From Apus apus (taxonomy: Eukaryota > Chordata > Aves > Apodiformes > Apodidae): a stretch of 64,000 nt of DNA. The position numbers and the translations under genes are program-made. Within the stretch, counting starts at the first letter, position 1, and every line of letters begins with the position of its first letter. Location: the NCBI RefSeq assembly GCF_020740795.1, contig NC_067304.1, positions 3,152,056-3,216,055 of the forward strand, written 5' to 3'. Below, one piece after another: positions 19,260-31,655 of this stretch. The notes beneath the pieces were generated by a model. That model searched no databases. It was given only the letters and a program-made list of their open reading frames with translations, and was not told the DNA's origin.

Positions 19260-22200
19260 GTAAGGGGAGAGGCTGGGGAAGGAGCTGAGGGAGGGTGGTG
19301 TCACCAGGACTTGTCCTGAGGTTGGGACAAGGGCTGGTGGAACCAGGGAGGGACCGGGGCTGGGTGTGAGCTGTGGAGCCCCAACGCTTGGGCAGGTTGT
19401 GCTGAGCAAGGACAGTCCCTGGGTGAGAAGCCTGTGAAAGTGGGAGGGTTGCCTGGTTCTCTGTGGCTCGGGGGAGTCTGATGTCTCATATGTGTTGAGT
19501 GCTGGCTGGTGGCACCAGGAGATCCTCCCTCTGTCCATCCCCTTGCTGGTGAAATTGGTCTGTTCTTGAGGTGGGGGAAGGCACGGGCAGATGGAGGCTG
19601 AGAGCACGAACAGGATCCTTTCCTGAGGAGCTGAGAGCCTGGGCAGCACAGGAGCAGGACACAGAGGGTAGACTGAAAAACCACAGGACAAGGGGCAGGA
19701 GCAGGATGGGGTTTCCTTTCCCACCAGTGTTTGCTTTGAGGATTTTGCAGGCTGTGGTTGGGCTGATGGCACAGGAATGGCAGCACTGACTTAGGTGCAG
19801 GACAGCAGGGACTGGGGGAGCCTTGTGCAAAACAGCAGCCCCAAGATCTGACACGTGATGTATTTATTTGAGTTAGCATCCCCTGATAAGAAAGGTTTTC
19901 TGGACCCAGAGTAGGGCTGTTGGGGGCAGACAAGCTGCTGAGGGCAAAGGAAGGGTCAGGGTTGGCAGTAGCACAAGCTGAGGGACCATCATGAAATCCT
20001 GAGCCTGACAAACCAGCCCAGGGGTGTCACAAGCATCCCGTCAGCTGGGTGCTCCCCCCAGGGTTCTGGTCCTTGGAAAACCAGAGGCACAAACCAACTG
20101 AAGTTCTTGAGAATCCCATCCAGGCAGCTGTCCTGCCTCAGGTCAGACCAGGCTGGGAGAGTTGGGGTGTTCAGCCTGGAGAAGAGAAGGCTCCAGGGAG
20201 ACCTTAGAGCACCTTCCAGGGCCTGAAGGGGCTCCAGGAAAGCTGGGGAGGGGCTTTTCATCAGAGAGGGCAGAAATAGGACAAGGGGTAATGGTTTTAA
20301 GCTGAAACAGGGGAGATTTAAGTTGGACATCAGGAAGAAATTATTCACCATGAGGGTGATGAGACCCTGGCCCAGGTTGCCCAGGGAAGCTGTGGCTGCC
20401 CCATCCCTGGCAGTGTTGAAGGGCAGGTTGGATGGGGCTTGGAGCAGCCTGGGCTGGTGGGAGGTGTCCCTGCCCATGCACGGAGGTTGGGACTGGGTGA
20501 TCCTGAAAGTCTCTTCCAACCTTCACCAGCCTATGATTCTCTGGTTCCATGATTCCCCGGATGGGGCAGATCTTCCCTCCTGCCCCTCCACTCAGTGCCC
20601 CCATCACTGTCCAGTCCCCCCTGTCCCTAACTCTCCCTGCCCTGGACCCCTTTCCCAGCTGAATTTCTCAGCTGAGCTACTGAAAACCAGCCCTTGGTGC
20701 CTGTGGGGGTCCTGGCATTTTTTTTAAGCCATCCTCCCTCCCTTCTCTTCCTATTCCCTCCCCATTTCTGCTTTTACTGCCAGACCTTGTGCTGCTCATA
20801 AAGCTCCTGACCCTGGAATTTGGAGAGAGGCAAGAGGCTCAGCTGTCTCCTAAAAACCTAAAATATCTTTTGGTCCTTCAGTGTTACAGAAAAGAGCTCC
20901 AGGTGGCAGCCACAGCTTCCATGTGCTTCCAATCCAATCTCTCCCTTTCCCAGCAAGTCAGAGGCCTTTGCAGATTTATGGGATGACACTAAAAAGATGT
21001 TGAAGAAAGAAAACAAGTTTTCCTCTTGTTAATTTTCATCAGCAGGGGCCAGGGTTTGGTGCTGGAGAGCTGGGCCCTGCTCTGGATCTTCGTGAAATGG
21101 TCCCAGGTTACCAGTTCAGGGTTGGCCCAGTTATTAAAACCTTTTTATCTTCTTTTCCTCTTCCATTGCAAGTCCCAGTGAGTTTTGCAACGAGGGGTAA
21201 TTAAATAGCAATCCCTCTCCAGTTTGGTATTGGGCACACACATTTTTTGGGGGGTCATTATTCTACTTAGATCTGTCCCAGCCCTGAATACCAGATGAAT
21301 GAAAGAGGTGGAACAGTTTCCCAGGAGGGTGCTGGAAGGGATGAGCATCCCAGGGAACAATCCAGAGGTCTTCATCACCCCTTCACAATGTCCATGTTCC
21401 TCATCTCTATTCTTGGGGGTCTAGGGGGTTGGCTTGGGGACCATTATGATATGCTGACATTCTGGGCAGTGTTGATCAAATGTCACCATGCACATCTAAC
21501 ACCCAGTTAGCAGTTAAAAAAAAAAAACATGCCTGCAGCTCATTTAACCACTTCAGGTAGGTTGGTGACCAGCTCTGCCTCACCCCAACCCCTTGCAAAC
21601 CTCTGTCTGTCCCAGCACAGCTTGTGAGGGGACACAAGGCTTGTTTTCAAGCCCAGTTCTGGTCAGACTCCTGTTGCACATGGCAGTGAAGAAATGCACT
21701 TGTAAATTTAAAAATAAACCCATGAGGGAAGAGCTGCATAGCAAAATGCTCCTGAGATCACTGGGATGCCATGAGCATGGTGACAGCACCCGTAAATACC
21801 CACTGGCTGCCTCACTGGTGCCAGGCAGGAGGGGGGTTGTGGCTTTGCTGGGACTAAAGGGACAAAAGAGACACATAGACAGGCTGAGGGAATTGGGGGT
21901 GCCTGGAGAAGAGAAGGCTCCAGGGAGACCTTGGAGCAGCTTCCAGTGCTTGAAGGGGCTCCAGAAAAGCTAGGGAGGGACTTGGGACAAGGGCAGGGAG
22001 GGATGGGATGAGGGGTGAGGGATTCAAACTGGAAGAGGGAGATTGAGGTGAGACATTAGGAAGAAATTCTTTGCTGTGAGGGTGGTGAGACCCTGGCCCA
22101 GGTTGCCCAGGGAAGCTGTGGCTGCCCCATCCCTGGCAGTGTTGAAGGGCAGGTTGGATGGGGCTTGGAGCAGCCTGGGCTGGTGGGAGGTGTCCCTGCC

Positions 22201-25200
22201 CATGCAGGGGGTTGGAACTGGATGATCTTGAAGGTCCCTTCCAACCTTCACCAGCCTATGATTCTATGGCAAGCACCTAAATCCATTTTTGCTCCCAGAG
22301 AGACGTTCTCTTCTTGCAACAGACAAGCAGCTCGTGTCACAGGTGTGTTCTGCACAACTGGGTCAGTTGCAGGACATTTGCAAAACACGCATGGAAGCAC
22401 ATCAGGGGGAAAAAGCCTTTTCAGGCTGAGGTGTAGGTTTCTGAAGGCAGTTTCCAGCTGGAAGGAGGGACAGGATCACATCCTCTTGCAATTGAACAGC
22501 TCATTCTCGCCTTTGAAAATCTCCCCGTTCATTTTCATATTAATGCAAGATCCTGAAGCACTCTTAGCTTCACACTATCTAGAACGTTTTTTGGGGCCAG
22601 ATTGTCAGCACTATGTAAATCAGCCCAGCTCCATTGACTTGCAGATATAGAACTGGGACAGTTTTTAAGGTTACAGGCTGCTCCAGCACCACAGCAGTGG
22701 TGGAGAACTAGATTTGGAATCCAGGACTCTGTTTGCCTCCCAGTGACTTTTTTAAAAATAAAAAGGCTTTGATTTAGGCAAAAGATACTCTGGCTTCTTT
22801 TTTTTTTTTTTGCCTCCCTCCCCTGAACATTCTTTTACCTCCCTCCCCTGAAAATTCAAAGCAGGCAGCTGAGCTGATCGGAATTTCTCTTGCTCTCAGG
22901 TATCTGAGATATGGATTTTTTTATACAAAAGGGACACAGTGAAAGATCAGCTGGGTAAGGCTGGAGAAAAACAGAGCTCAGCAGCACCAGGAGCAAAGGA
23001 CTGAGATAGCTAAACATATTACTTGCCCCCTAATTAAGGTTCGCAGCCCTCCCAGCTCCCTTGGCAGAGCAGCCTATGTCTGTTCCTCCTCCACTGCAGT
23101 GCAAAATGAGCTGATTGAATGGAGCCTGCCATGGCTGCTTGGATTGATGCTGAATTTACATCAAAAGGGAGCAGAAACGGTGGCTGAGCTGTATGGAGGG
23201 TGGGAGGGAAGCTGGGAGGGAGGTTATGGGGTGCAGGAGCCAGGAGGAAGGAGCACCCCCAGGTTAACAGGGGGTTCAGGTGGAAACCTCCCTCAGTCAG
23301 GACAACTCAGCAGGCAGGACTCTGTGCACAGAGGGAGGGCACATCCTCGTGTCTGTGTTTGCTTTCTCTAATCTCACTTCAGATGGAGAGAAAGGAGGTT
23401 GTGTATTTATTTGCTTTGGCAAACGTGCTTGGGAGAGCAGAGCTGCCTTGTTTGTCGAGCTGCTGAAACGCACCTCCCTGCGGTGCCCAACAGCCCCAGC
23501 GAGGATGCCCTGGGGACACTTGGGTAACACTCAGCCCCACATGTTGTTAACAGGGGGGGGAAATCTTCCCAAAGAGTTTTGCTGGTCCACCAGCCTTGGC
23601 CATCCTCTTTTGGCTCTGCCTGACTTGAAAGCAGCAGGGAATTGCTGCGGGCGACTCATGTGGCCGATGTCCCTGCCGAGCCCCGAGAGGTGATGCTCTA
23701 AAAATGCCTCTGCTGCCTGGGGGGGGGGGGCTGAGACAGCCCTGACAGCCCCGCAGGAGCAGAACAGCCCTTATCAGCCTTTCCCAGAAAGGTCAGAGCT
23801 GTCTGGTTTCAGAACCATGGCCATTCCTGCTCTGTCATTTGAGACGTGTCATTGAGCAGCCGTGGCCGGGGTGGGCTGAGCTGGGGCTCCCTACGTGACA
23901 GGCCGAGTGGCATCTGAGTCCTGTGATTCCTCTTGGAGTCAGGGGAAGCTGCAGGGCAGAAGTACACAATGGTGTTCTAAGCACTGAGGGTGGAAAATCA
24001 TAATCCCTGGGCACGCTCATGTTCCTCCTCGTGCATGAACACCGGACATTTTGAGGTTCTGGTTTCCCCTTTTGGCCATTTGGGGTGCTAGTCCTTGGAG
24101 TCTGGGGAAGGACACGAGCAGGATGATGAATGGGAATCACATACCAGCCTCTTGCTCCTGGGGGCTCTCCAATTCAAGGGAGCAGTTGGCCTGCAGGTTG
24201 TCTTTGGAAAATTCCTAGTGTCCAACCCTCCCTTTGCTTCCTGCCAATGAAAAGTGTTTCCAACCTTGGCCTGTCTTAAAAAGTGAGACTTAAACCCCTT
24301 GTCATAAGTAAGCCAGGAGCTCCAGGTCCAACGGGAGGGTTTTTGTTGGGTCATTTGCAGCTTAGCAGAGCCTGGAGGGACAGAGGATAAAGGAACATGA
24401 TGTTCAGAGGAGGCAGGATTCCAGCTGAGCCTTGGGAGGGAGGATCACTAGAAAAGCCTGTGGTTGTTTTCCAGTCCAGGGTGTTTATTGAACCTCAGAT
24501 CAGAGTGGGGTCAGTGTCAGAGGCCACTAAAACACAAGGAGGCAACTGTCCTGCTAAGCACCAGCCCTCTCAGGAAGGCTGGACCACCTTGGGCTGGTGC
24601 AGATTGGCCAAGCCTGTGTAGTAACCCACAGGTCCATCTCATTCTAGTCTGTTTTTTTCTCCCCAGGCGTTGTGTCTGTGCACCTCAAGAAGGACAGCCT
24701 TGGCAACCTGACCCTGCTGGCCAGCCCCAGCCTGCAGCCTGAGGGCTGTGGCCTCCTGGACAAAGCCATTGGGGACTCCTCAGTGACAATCTGGCACAAG
24801 TGCTCCTGGGCTGCCAGCACCAGCACGGAGCACACGCTCCACAGGTGGAGTCACTCACAGCTCACCAAGACCTTCAAGGACAGGTGAGGTTCTGTTGCTC
24901 CCTGCAAACCTCCTCCTGGGCCTCACCCCCTGCCTTGGGCAGGGTCTGACCAGGCTGGTTTGGGTGGCACCACTCCTGGTTTAAGGCAAAATAAGCCACA
25001 ACAATGTCCAGCCAAAGTGAAGAAAAGCAAAGCCCAGCTTGGTGGCTTCATGGATCATCTCTTCCCCGGCCTGTGGATGGAGTGGGGCAGATCTGGCTAT
25101 TGCTGAGATGCTGGTGCTCAAATAGGTGCCCCAAACTCTGCATTAAACCTCTTCCCTCAGCTCTCCAAAAGGAGCAGAGGTCCCATGAGAACAGCCACCA

Positions 25201-28200
25201 AACCCACAGCACCGACACCCTGCTGCTGGTGACCAGCCAGGAGCAGCAGCCTGGGGGTATTTCCATCCTGTCCTCACCCCAGGGGGGAGCAGCCTCTGAA
25301 AGGCATCGTTGTGCTTTGCAAACACGACCTAAGGGCTTGCAGAAGTTTTCTGAAGGCATCTTTCACCTCCAAGTGGTTCAGGAAAGACCTAGGTCAGCTC
25401 TGGCTGAAGGGTGCAGTGCTGCTGCCACCCAACCCCAGGGTGATGGGACTTAGGGGTTTTGGATGAGTGAGATCAAGGGAATGACCCTCCAAGGGGAGCA
25501 AACCTCATCATTCCCTCCCCTTTGGAAGCCAGCCCCTCTAAATTGGGAATCACTCCTATTGTTGGATAATTTCTGCCCATTAGGTAGGTAAAGAGAGATT
25601 CCTGGTCACTGGTGCAATGAATGGGGCTTTTCAGAGGAGCTGAGCACACTTTGAAATTAAAGTGAAAGAAAATATTGGCACCCAGCAATTGCTGCCTTTC
25701 TGAAAACTACTTTTATGGTGTAACAAAGGGTCTCCACAGGTTGGATGGGATGATTAAATTTCCTTTTTAGAGCCCCTGAAAAGTCACCTTACCAAGTTCG
25801 AGGCTCTACAAAAAAAGGAAGGGAGGGAATATTCTTTTCTGGAGCTTTTAAACCAAACGTGTTCTTTTGTGTGTTTTGTCTAGCTGCCCGGGGAAGATGC
25901 TCTTGAGGACAGACCTTCAGTACCACAAAGATTCACTTTTGGAAGATGCAAAAGGAAAGCAGCCAGAAAGAAACAGCTACAACCCCTGGGGACTGCACTG
26001 TCACAGGCAGCACCTGAACCGCATGTCCTCCAAGCACAACGAGAACAAACTTCATCGTATCCTTTTCCCTCCCTTCCCTCCAGCACAGCCTTGGCTCCAA
26101 AGACCAGCTCATAATCAAGGAATGTTTTATTGGAGGGGGTGGGGTATGCACCCCTCCTCTGCCCAGTGCCTGGGAAAACAGTGAATGTAGTTGCTCTGTT
26201 ATCTTCTCCCTCTGTTCAGTTGGACTAGACGGTCAGTGAATGTCCCTTTGAATGGGAATATTCCAGTCATAGAATCAACAAACCATGGGATGGTTTGGGT
26301 TGGAAGGGACCTTAAAGATCACCCAGTCCCACCCCTGCATGGGCAGGGACACCTCCCACCAGCCCAGGTTGCTCCAAGCCCCATCCAACCTGCCCTTCAA
26401 CACTGCCAGGGATGGGGCAGCCACAGCTTCTCTGGGCAGCCTGTTCCAGGGTCTCACCACCCTCACAGCAAAGAATTCCCTCCTCATGTCCAACCTCAAT
26501 CTCCCTCTTCCAGTTTGAATCCCTCAACCCTTGTCCTCTCCCTCCCTGCCCTTGTCCCAAGCCCCTCCCCAGCTTTCCTGGAGCCCCTTCAGGCACTGGA
26601 AGGTGCTCTAAGGTCTCCCTGGAGCCTTTTCCTCTCCCAGCCTGCCTCCAGAGCAGAGCTGCTCCTAGTCTAGTCTAAAAAAAATAATAAGAAAAATAAT
26701 AATAAAAAAAGGTATTCAGAGGAAGTGAAGGATTCCCTTGGCATAAATTTAAAACCACAACTATGTAGGAATTAGCAGCTGCCTCACCTTTTATTTTGCT
26801 ATTACACTTCATTACCCACCAGTCACGCGAGTAACACAGTTTAACAACTTCCCCCACACCCACTGGGCTGAGCACAGCACCCAGGCAGGGTGTTGGATGG
26901 ACAGCCTGGGGCTGTCGAGTCACTGGAGAATGGAGCTGGTGGTGCTTTAATTGGTAGGACTGTACTCCAGTAAATTAACTGCAATTGGCAGCAAGGGGCC
27001 TATAGCAATGACATGTTGGTAAAATGAGCTCAGAAAGTCTCATTACAGTTGTGAGCTATTATGGAGAGCGTCAGCAGTTGCTCTGATTTAAGACCTCTTT
27101 CCATTAGAAGCTCAAAGTATTGAGTTTCCCTTAACTCATGGTCAGAGTTTCTATTGCTTGAAAATGTGGTATCCAAATACAACTATCCCTGCATCCTGGA
27201 TTTAAAGATGGGAACCAGGCAGCATGGAGATGATGCCTCAGAGGAGAAGAAAGCCCGGCACATCAAGAAGTGTGAACAGAGCACCTCGGCTTCCCTGGGC
27301 GTCCGGATCTGTGGGATGCAGGTAAGATGGAGCCCTGGTCCTCTGGGGGTTTGTCCCATACACAGCTGGAAACCAGGCTGGAAATGTGGAGGAGCTTGGT
27401 CTTTTGGTGGTGTAAATAGAAGCAGTTTCATTCTGGCCTCCCATCAAATCTAGGTTGTAAGAACTGGATGCTTGTCCTCAAACAGGAGAGGATGAGTAGG
27501 GAAGAGTAGGGAATATGGCACATGCAGAGTGAGCCTTTGCCCCAGCAAAGATGATCTGAGGGCTGGAGCAGCTCTGCTCTAGGGACAGGCTGGGAGAGTT
27601 GGGGTGTTCAGCCTGGAGAAGAGAAGGCTCCAGGGAGACCTTAGAGCACCTTCCAGTGCCTGAAGGGGCTGCAGGAAAGCTGGGGAGGGATTTGGGACAA
27701 GGGCAGGGAGGGAGAGGACAAGGGGTGAGGGATTCAAACTGGAAGAGGGAGCTTGAGGTTGGACATGAGGAGGAAATTCTTCCCTGTGAGGGTGGTGAGA
27801 CCCTGGCCCAGGTTACTCAGGGAAGCTGTGGCTGCCCCATCCCTGGAAGAGTAATTATCACCCACACATCACCTATTGTAAGAAGGTCCAGAGCTGGGAA
27901 ATTCCTGCACTGCTGCAAACTCCTACCACAGCCAGAGGGCAAACCCTGTAAATCCCTAGTGACACGGCCATGACTTCCAGCTATTTGGGTTCCACAAAGG
28001 GGTGATTTATGGCAGCACAACAAGAACCTGCACTAGTGGTTTAAACTGAATAGTTTAAGTCTCCAGAAAAGCCAGGAGGTGGGATGCACTGAGGAGCCTG
28101 CAGTGCATTGGTGGGTACTGCTCAGCTGCAGAGGATTTGTGCCCCGTTCCTCAGCTTGGGTCTGAACTTCTTAGATGAGGGTAGAGACCAGAGCTTTGGG

Positions 28201-28704
28201 AAAACTGAACAATTGTTTCTGTCTTTCCTCAAGGTTTACCAAGCAGACACTGGCCATTTTCTCTGCAAGGACAAGTACTATGGCAGGAAACTCTCCCCAG
28301 AGGGGTTCAGACAAACCTTGCGCCAGTTCCTGTGCAACGGCAACCACCTCCGGACCGACCTGCTGGAGCCCATCATCCTGAGGCTGAAGGCCCTGCTGGC
28401 TGTTATTAGGAAGCAAAGCTCTTACAGGTTCTACTCCAGCTCACTTCTCATCATTTATGACGGACAGGAGCAGAAGGAGAACCCAGCACCCTTGGATAAT
28501 CACCTTCACTTCCAAAAAACAAACTGTACCCCGCCGCACGGCACCTCCCCCCCCAGAGTCGACGTCCGCATGATAGACTTTGCCCACACCACTTTTAAAG
28601 GCTCCAAATCCTACCACACCACCCACGATGGGCCAGACCAGGGCTATATTTTCGGCCTGGAGAATCTCATCAAAATCCTGCAGAATATCTCAGAAGGAAA
28701 ATGA
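19061..28704 (+). CDS. IP6K3: Inositol hexakisphosphate kinase 3
   Basis: Five coding exons: 19061-19259, 24667-24883, 25884-26056, 27146-27321 and 28234-28704, totalling 1,236 bases (411 residues plus TGA). Human IP6K3 has 410. The enzyme pyrophosphorylates InsP6, giving 5-InsP7, in cytosol and nucleus. The inositol polyphosphate kinase signature PxxxDxKxG is PCILDLKMG at about residues 211-219. [10 protein letters not shown] follows, [10 protein letters not shown] is at about 323-332, and the metal-binding IDF triad is in [10 protein letters not shown] at about 369-371. The start ATG is chosen because 24 residues before QVGGHM matches the family's N-terminus. It lies 37 bases inside an exon whose acceptor (CTGCTACAG) ends at 19023, so a non-coding upstream exon is expected. 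The KYYGRKL and [10 protein letters not shown] motifs separate it from IPMK and IP3K. IP6K1 or IP6K2 is less likely given its position between LEMD2 and UQCC2. Confidence 0.97.
20146..20546 (+). mobile_element. CR1 LINE 3' fragment (IP6K3 intron 1)
   Basis: It starts GGCTGGGAGAGTTGGGGTGT and continues GCCTGGAGAAGAGAAGG, TTGAAGGGCAGGTTGGATGG and GGGAGGTGTCCCTGCCCATG. It ends with a degenerate TATGATTCTCTGG tail. It is in the same direction as IP6K3. Confidence 0.95.
21874..22269 (+). mobile_element. CR1 LINE 3' fragment (IP6K3 intron 1)
   Basis: This copy is almost the same length as the one at about 20,146, with GCCTGGAGAAGAGAAGGC, AGGAAGAAATTCTTTGCTGT and an end at CAGCCTATGATTCTATGG. Both share the unusual CCTTCACCAGCCTATGATTC ending, so they probably belong to the same CR1 subfamily. 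Confidence 0.95.
26267..26668 (-). mobile_element. CR1 LINE 3' fragment (IP6K3 intron 3)
   Basis: The + strand reads TCATAGAATCAACAAACCAT, then GGATGGTTTGGGTTGGAAGG and the standard CR1 3' region to CAGAGCAGAGCTGCTCC. It is antisense to IP6K3 and about 210 bp after the exon 3 donor. An A-rich AATAATAAAAAAA stretch follows at about 26,678-26,710. Confidence 0.95.
27146..28704 (+). CDS. IP6K3: IP6K3 catalytic exons four and five
   Basis: Exon 27146-27321 holds [20 protein letters not shown] followed by [18 protein letters not shown], the substrate and phosphate-transfer motif. Exon 28234-28704 holds the C-lobe with [28 protein letters not shown] and the metal-binding IDF. The junction of exon three (ending CATC|GTATCC) and exon four gives a Gln codon (C|AG), where the human proteins have Arg or Lys. 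The donor is GTATCC, less standard than the others. Confidence 0.95.
27559..27847 (+). mobile_element. CR1 LINE fragment truncated at both ends (IP6K3 intron 4)
   Basis: It begins GGCTGGAGCAGCTCTGCTCT and passes through GGCTGGGAGAGTTGGGGTGT. It breaks off abruptly after GCTGCCCCATCCCTGG at about 27,847, so the last 140 or so bases of a normal CR1 tail are absent. It was probably cut by a later deletion. Confidence 0.9.
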
Positions 28705-29450
28705 GAAATCCTGTGAAACAGCTTGAATTTCCTAGTGACTGACGTAGCCCTGAGAAGCACCACCTTGGGTGGGTTGTCCAGATCCCTCCTGGCTGCTGGA
28801 CACCATGTGCTTGGTTTGGAAGAGGAGCATGGACAGCTTGCTAGGGAAGTTGCAAAACAAAAAAATAAATGCTAGGTGCCATTACTGAGCTGAAGTGTAA
28901 AAAGCAGAGAGCTGAAAGAATCTCTTCTGCCTGCAATCAATCAGGAGATTTATTCTCCTTCCTTGTTTTCCCACTGTTCTTATTTGTGAGCCAAAGGGAA
29001 GAATTACTTGAGTCTTAATGATCAACCAGGACCTGCTCACCCCCAGGTTTGCAGCACCACTTTCAGCTCCTGCTCAACCTCAAAAGACATAAAGAACCCA
29101 AAGACATAAAAAGGGACAAAAAATGCCCACCCTGACGTTTCACCCGCAGGACTCTCGGGTGTTCTTTGGACCCTGTGGGTGTTGGGACACGGAGGTATAA
29201 ATGCTGCAGAGGTTCTGCACTGCTGAAGGGGCAAAAGCAGAAGAAACCTCAGACCAAGAACTGGACCTTGCGAAGGTTTCATGTCCCTACAGGATTATAA
29301 CAGGGCACATGTCAGAAATTTTCTAAGCGAGGTGCTCCGTAGGGGCTGGAAGTGCAAGAATGTGATGATTCTCTCAGATAGCAGTCACAAAAAACAGTCA
29401 CATTGAGGTATTTTTTGCTTAAAGAAGTAATAAAGAAGCTAAAAAAAAAA
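28705..29450 (+). other. IP6K3: IP6K3 3' untranslated region
   Basis: Non-coding sequence after the stop contains AATAAA at 28864-28869 and again at 29429-29434. The second is just before an imperfect A-rich run (about 29,440-29,480, with AAAAGAAAA units). Either hexamer could end the transcript. Confidence 0.6.
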
Positions 29451-29482
29451 GAAAAGAAAAAAGAAAAAAGAATGAAAAAAAG
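29440..29482. repeat. A-rich simple repeat (A4-10 G units)
   Basis: Runs of four to ten A separated by single G residues lie directly after the second IP6K3 AATAAA. It looks like a degenerate poly(A) or purine microsatellite. Confidence 0.8.
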
Positions 29483-31035
29483 TGTGAGATTGAGTCAGGG
29501 AGTAGATATTAAAGGTCACCTAGAAATTCTTTTATAGAAACATTGCGTGTGTGTTTAGAAGACACAATAGCAAAAGGCTCAGAAATAATGTTTACAGCTT
29601 TTGTGGACAGATTTTATGATTAGAGCCACAATTCCTTCCTGCATGGTGTGGGAAACCTAGGAAGAGAAATCCTTACACAAGGAATAGAGCTACAGATCCC
29701 CGTTACGGGGGAGTGGGGATATAAATAAAATGGTCTAAGTATCTCTCACCTGTTCTCCACCTCTTTTTCACTTCCACAGCATCCTTAAGTTATGTCTTTT
29801 TGTCTAGGGCTGTATGTTTTGAAGAGAGCTGTTATTTCCACAGGTTTGAACACCAGATCTCAAGGGATGCCCCTTCACTTGTATTTTATTGCATGCAGCT
29901 GGTGAATGGCTACAATTTATAGCCAGAAAATTTCAGTCATCTGGCCCGGTCGCATTATTTTACTTGGCCTAAAATCCATCTGGGAAGACCTAATTATTTA
30001 CTGGGTGTAATTCACAATGTTGCGTATTTCTTGCCCACAAACTCAGATGGCTACTGAAAACAAACCACAAGCCACCAACAGACTGATGGAGCTATCAGTT
30101 GTCTCGGCTCACAGGTGTGCCCTGTGGCCCTGCAATCAGGGCTAGTTGTGGCTGGTACCAGCTCTGCTGACAGGACTTACACAGACCCACCTCAGCCTCC
30201 TCAGCCCTGCTGAGCCTCTGGCCAGAAGGTGTCAGATCTGGGAATGGGTGACAAAAGGTCTGAGCAGGACATCAGCAGAGCAAAGCCCCCTCCTCCTGGA
30301 AGGAACACAGCGACCTGCTGCTTGCACAGACACCAAAGCAGGTCATTATCAAGCTTTTAACCATTTGCCTTCCAAAGAGGAACCTCACATACTCCACGTG
30401 GAGAAAGGGAAAAAGCAGCCAAGACTTTCTAGGTTTTAAGCCAGGCAGAAGGGTTAAGGTAGCTGTTCCATGCCACACTGCTGGCCCGGGTACCCGCCGT
30501 GCTGCAGGAGCAGGATCTCTCTGCCAGCTGCACAAAGCAGGACACTTGGCAAAGGTCTAGGAAGGGAAGGGGCAAAGCCAGGCTGCTCATCAGCTGCCTT
30601 TCGAAACCACAGGGTGGGCTGTGAGCCCCCCAGGGGTCCTCAAAGAGCTGGTGAAGAGCTGCTCTGCTCCCTGTGCTGTCCCCAGTCCCTCGCCCGTGGT
30701 GCACAGAGCCCGTCGACACACCCAGGGGAGGTATTTTGTCTTTATTTCTAGCCTGCAGAGTAGGGTGCTGGGCATCCAGCAGCTTCCAGGAAACAAGGAG
30801 GGTCTCATACACAAAACACCACCATGGGAGAAGCTACACAAACCTCACAACCCTGGTTCACTCACCACTCTGACCTGTACGGGTGCATTTCAGCTCGTGT
30901 TTACAATATGAAGCGGGGGGCCTGGCCGGCTGGTTCTCCCCAGCAATTTGGTTCTTACCAAAAGCAGCGCTGGGCGTGGGGGGGTGGGAGCGGCCTCTCG
31001 GGGCCCCCCTCAGACCCTCCTTGTCAGGGGGGTGA
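29483..31035. other. Intergenic stretch between IP6K3 and UQCC2
   Basis: About 1.5 kb without a recognisable exon, RNA gene or transposon. The first half is AT-rich and the last few hundred bases become GC-rich towards the UQCC2 CpG island. Confidence 0.6.
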
Positions 31036-31235
31036 GAATCATAGAATCATAGAATCATAGGGGTTGGAAGGGACCTGGAAAGATCATCTAGTCCAACCCC
31101 CCCGCCAGAGCAGGGTGACCTAGAGCACATCACACAGGAAGGCGTCCAGGTGGGTTTTGAATGTCTGCAGAGAAGGAGACTCCACAGCCTCTCTGGGAGA
31201 GCTGAGGTGTCCTGTGTGCCTGGTGATGAAGGGTC
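31036..31235 (-). mobile_element. CR1 LINE 3' fragment upstream of UQCC2
   Basis: Three copies of the terminal 8-mer repeat are seen on the + strand (AATCATAG three times). GGGGTTGGAAGGGACCTGGA, AAAGATCATCTAGTCCAACC and TTTTGAATGTCTGCAGAGAA follow. This tail type, with TCTAGTCCAACC and TGACCTAGAGCACAT, is a different CR1 subfamily from the others in the window. It ends about 420 bp before the UQCC2 ATG. Confidence 0.92.
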
Positions 31236-31655
31236 TGGGGGGATGTCTGGATGCCTGAGGAGGAGCTGGCGGAGCTGGGGCCGAGGGGAGAGCCCCTGCC
31301 CCCGGGCAGGCCGTGAGGAGCCGGGGGGGCCGCTCAGCGGCCTCAACGAGGCGACGGCCCCGAGTCGCGCCAGGGGAGGCTGCGACGGGGCGTGAGGTAA
31401 AATTTCCCCGGCGGGTTTGTCAGGCGCGGGGGGGACGGCGCTGGAACCCCCGCCCCTGGAGGGACTCACGGGCCGTCCGGACGCGGTGCCGAGGGAGCTG
31501 CTGGCGGCGGGGCAGGCCCGGTCCCGCTCCCGCTCCTCCCGAGGCCCGGGCCGGGGGCAGGGCCGGGGCAGGGCCCGACCCGCTCCGCCCGAGCAGCCGC
31601 CGCAGGCCCCGCCTGGCCCCTCCGCGCCGCCGTCGGGCCCCGTGAGCGCGCGGCC

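Larger units (their letters stand above)
19260..24666 (+). other. IP6K3 intron 1
   Basis: A 5.4 kb intron begins GTAAGG and ends TTCTCCCCAG. It holds two plus-oriented CR1 tails (about 20,146 and 21,874), a poly(G) run near 23,718 and A/T runs. No coding exon was recognised inside it. Confidence 0.8.
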
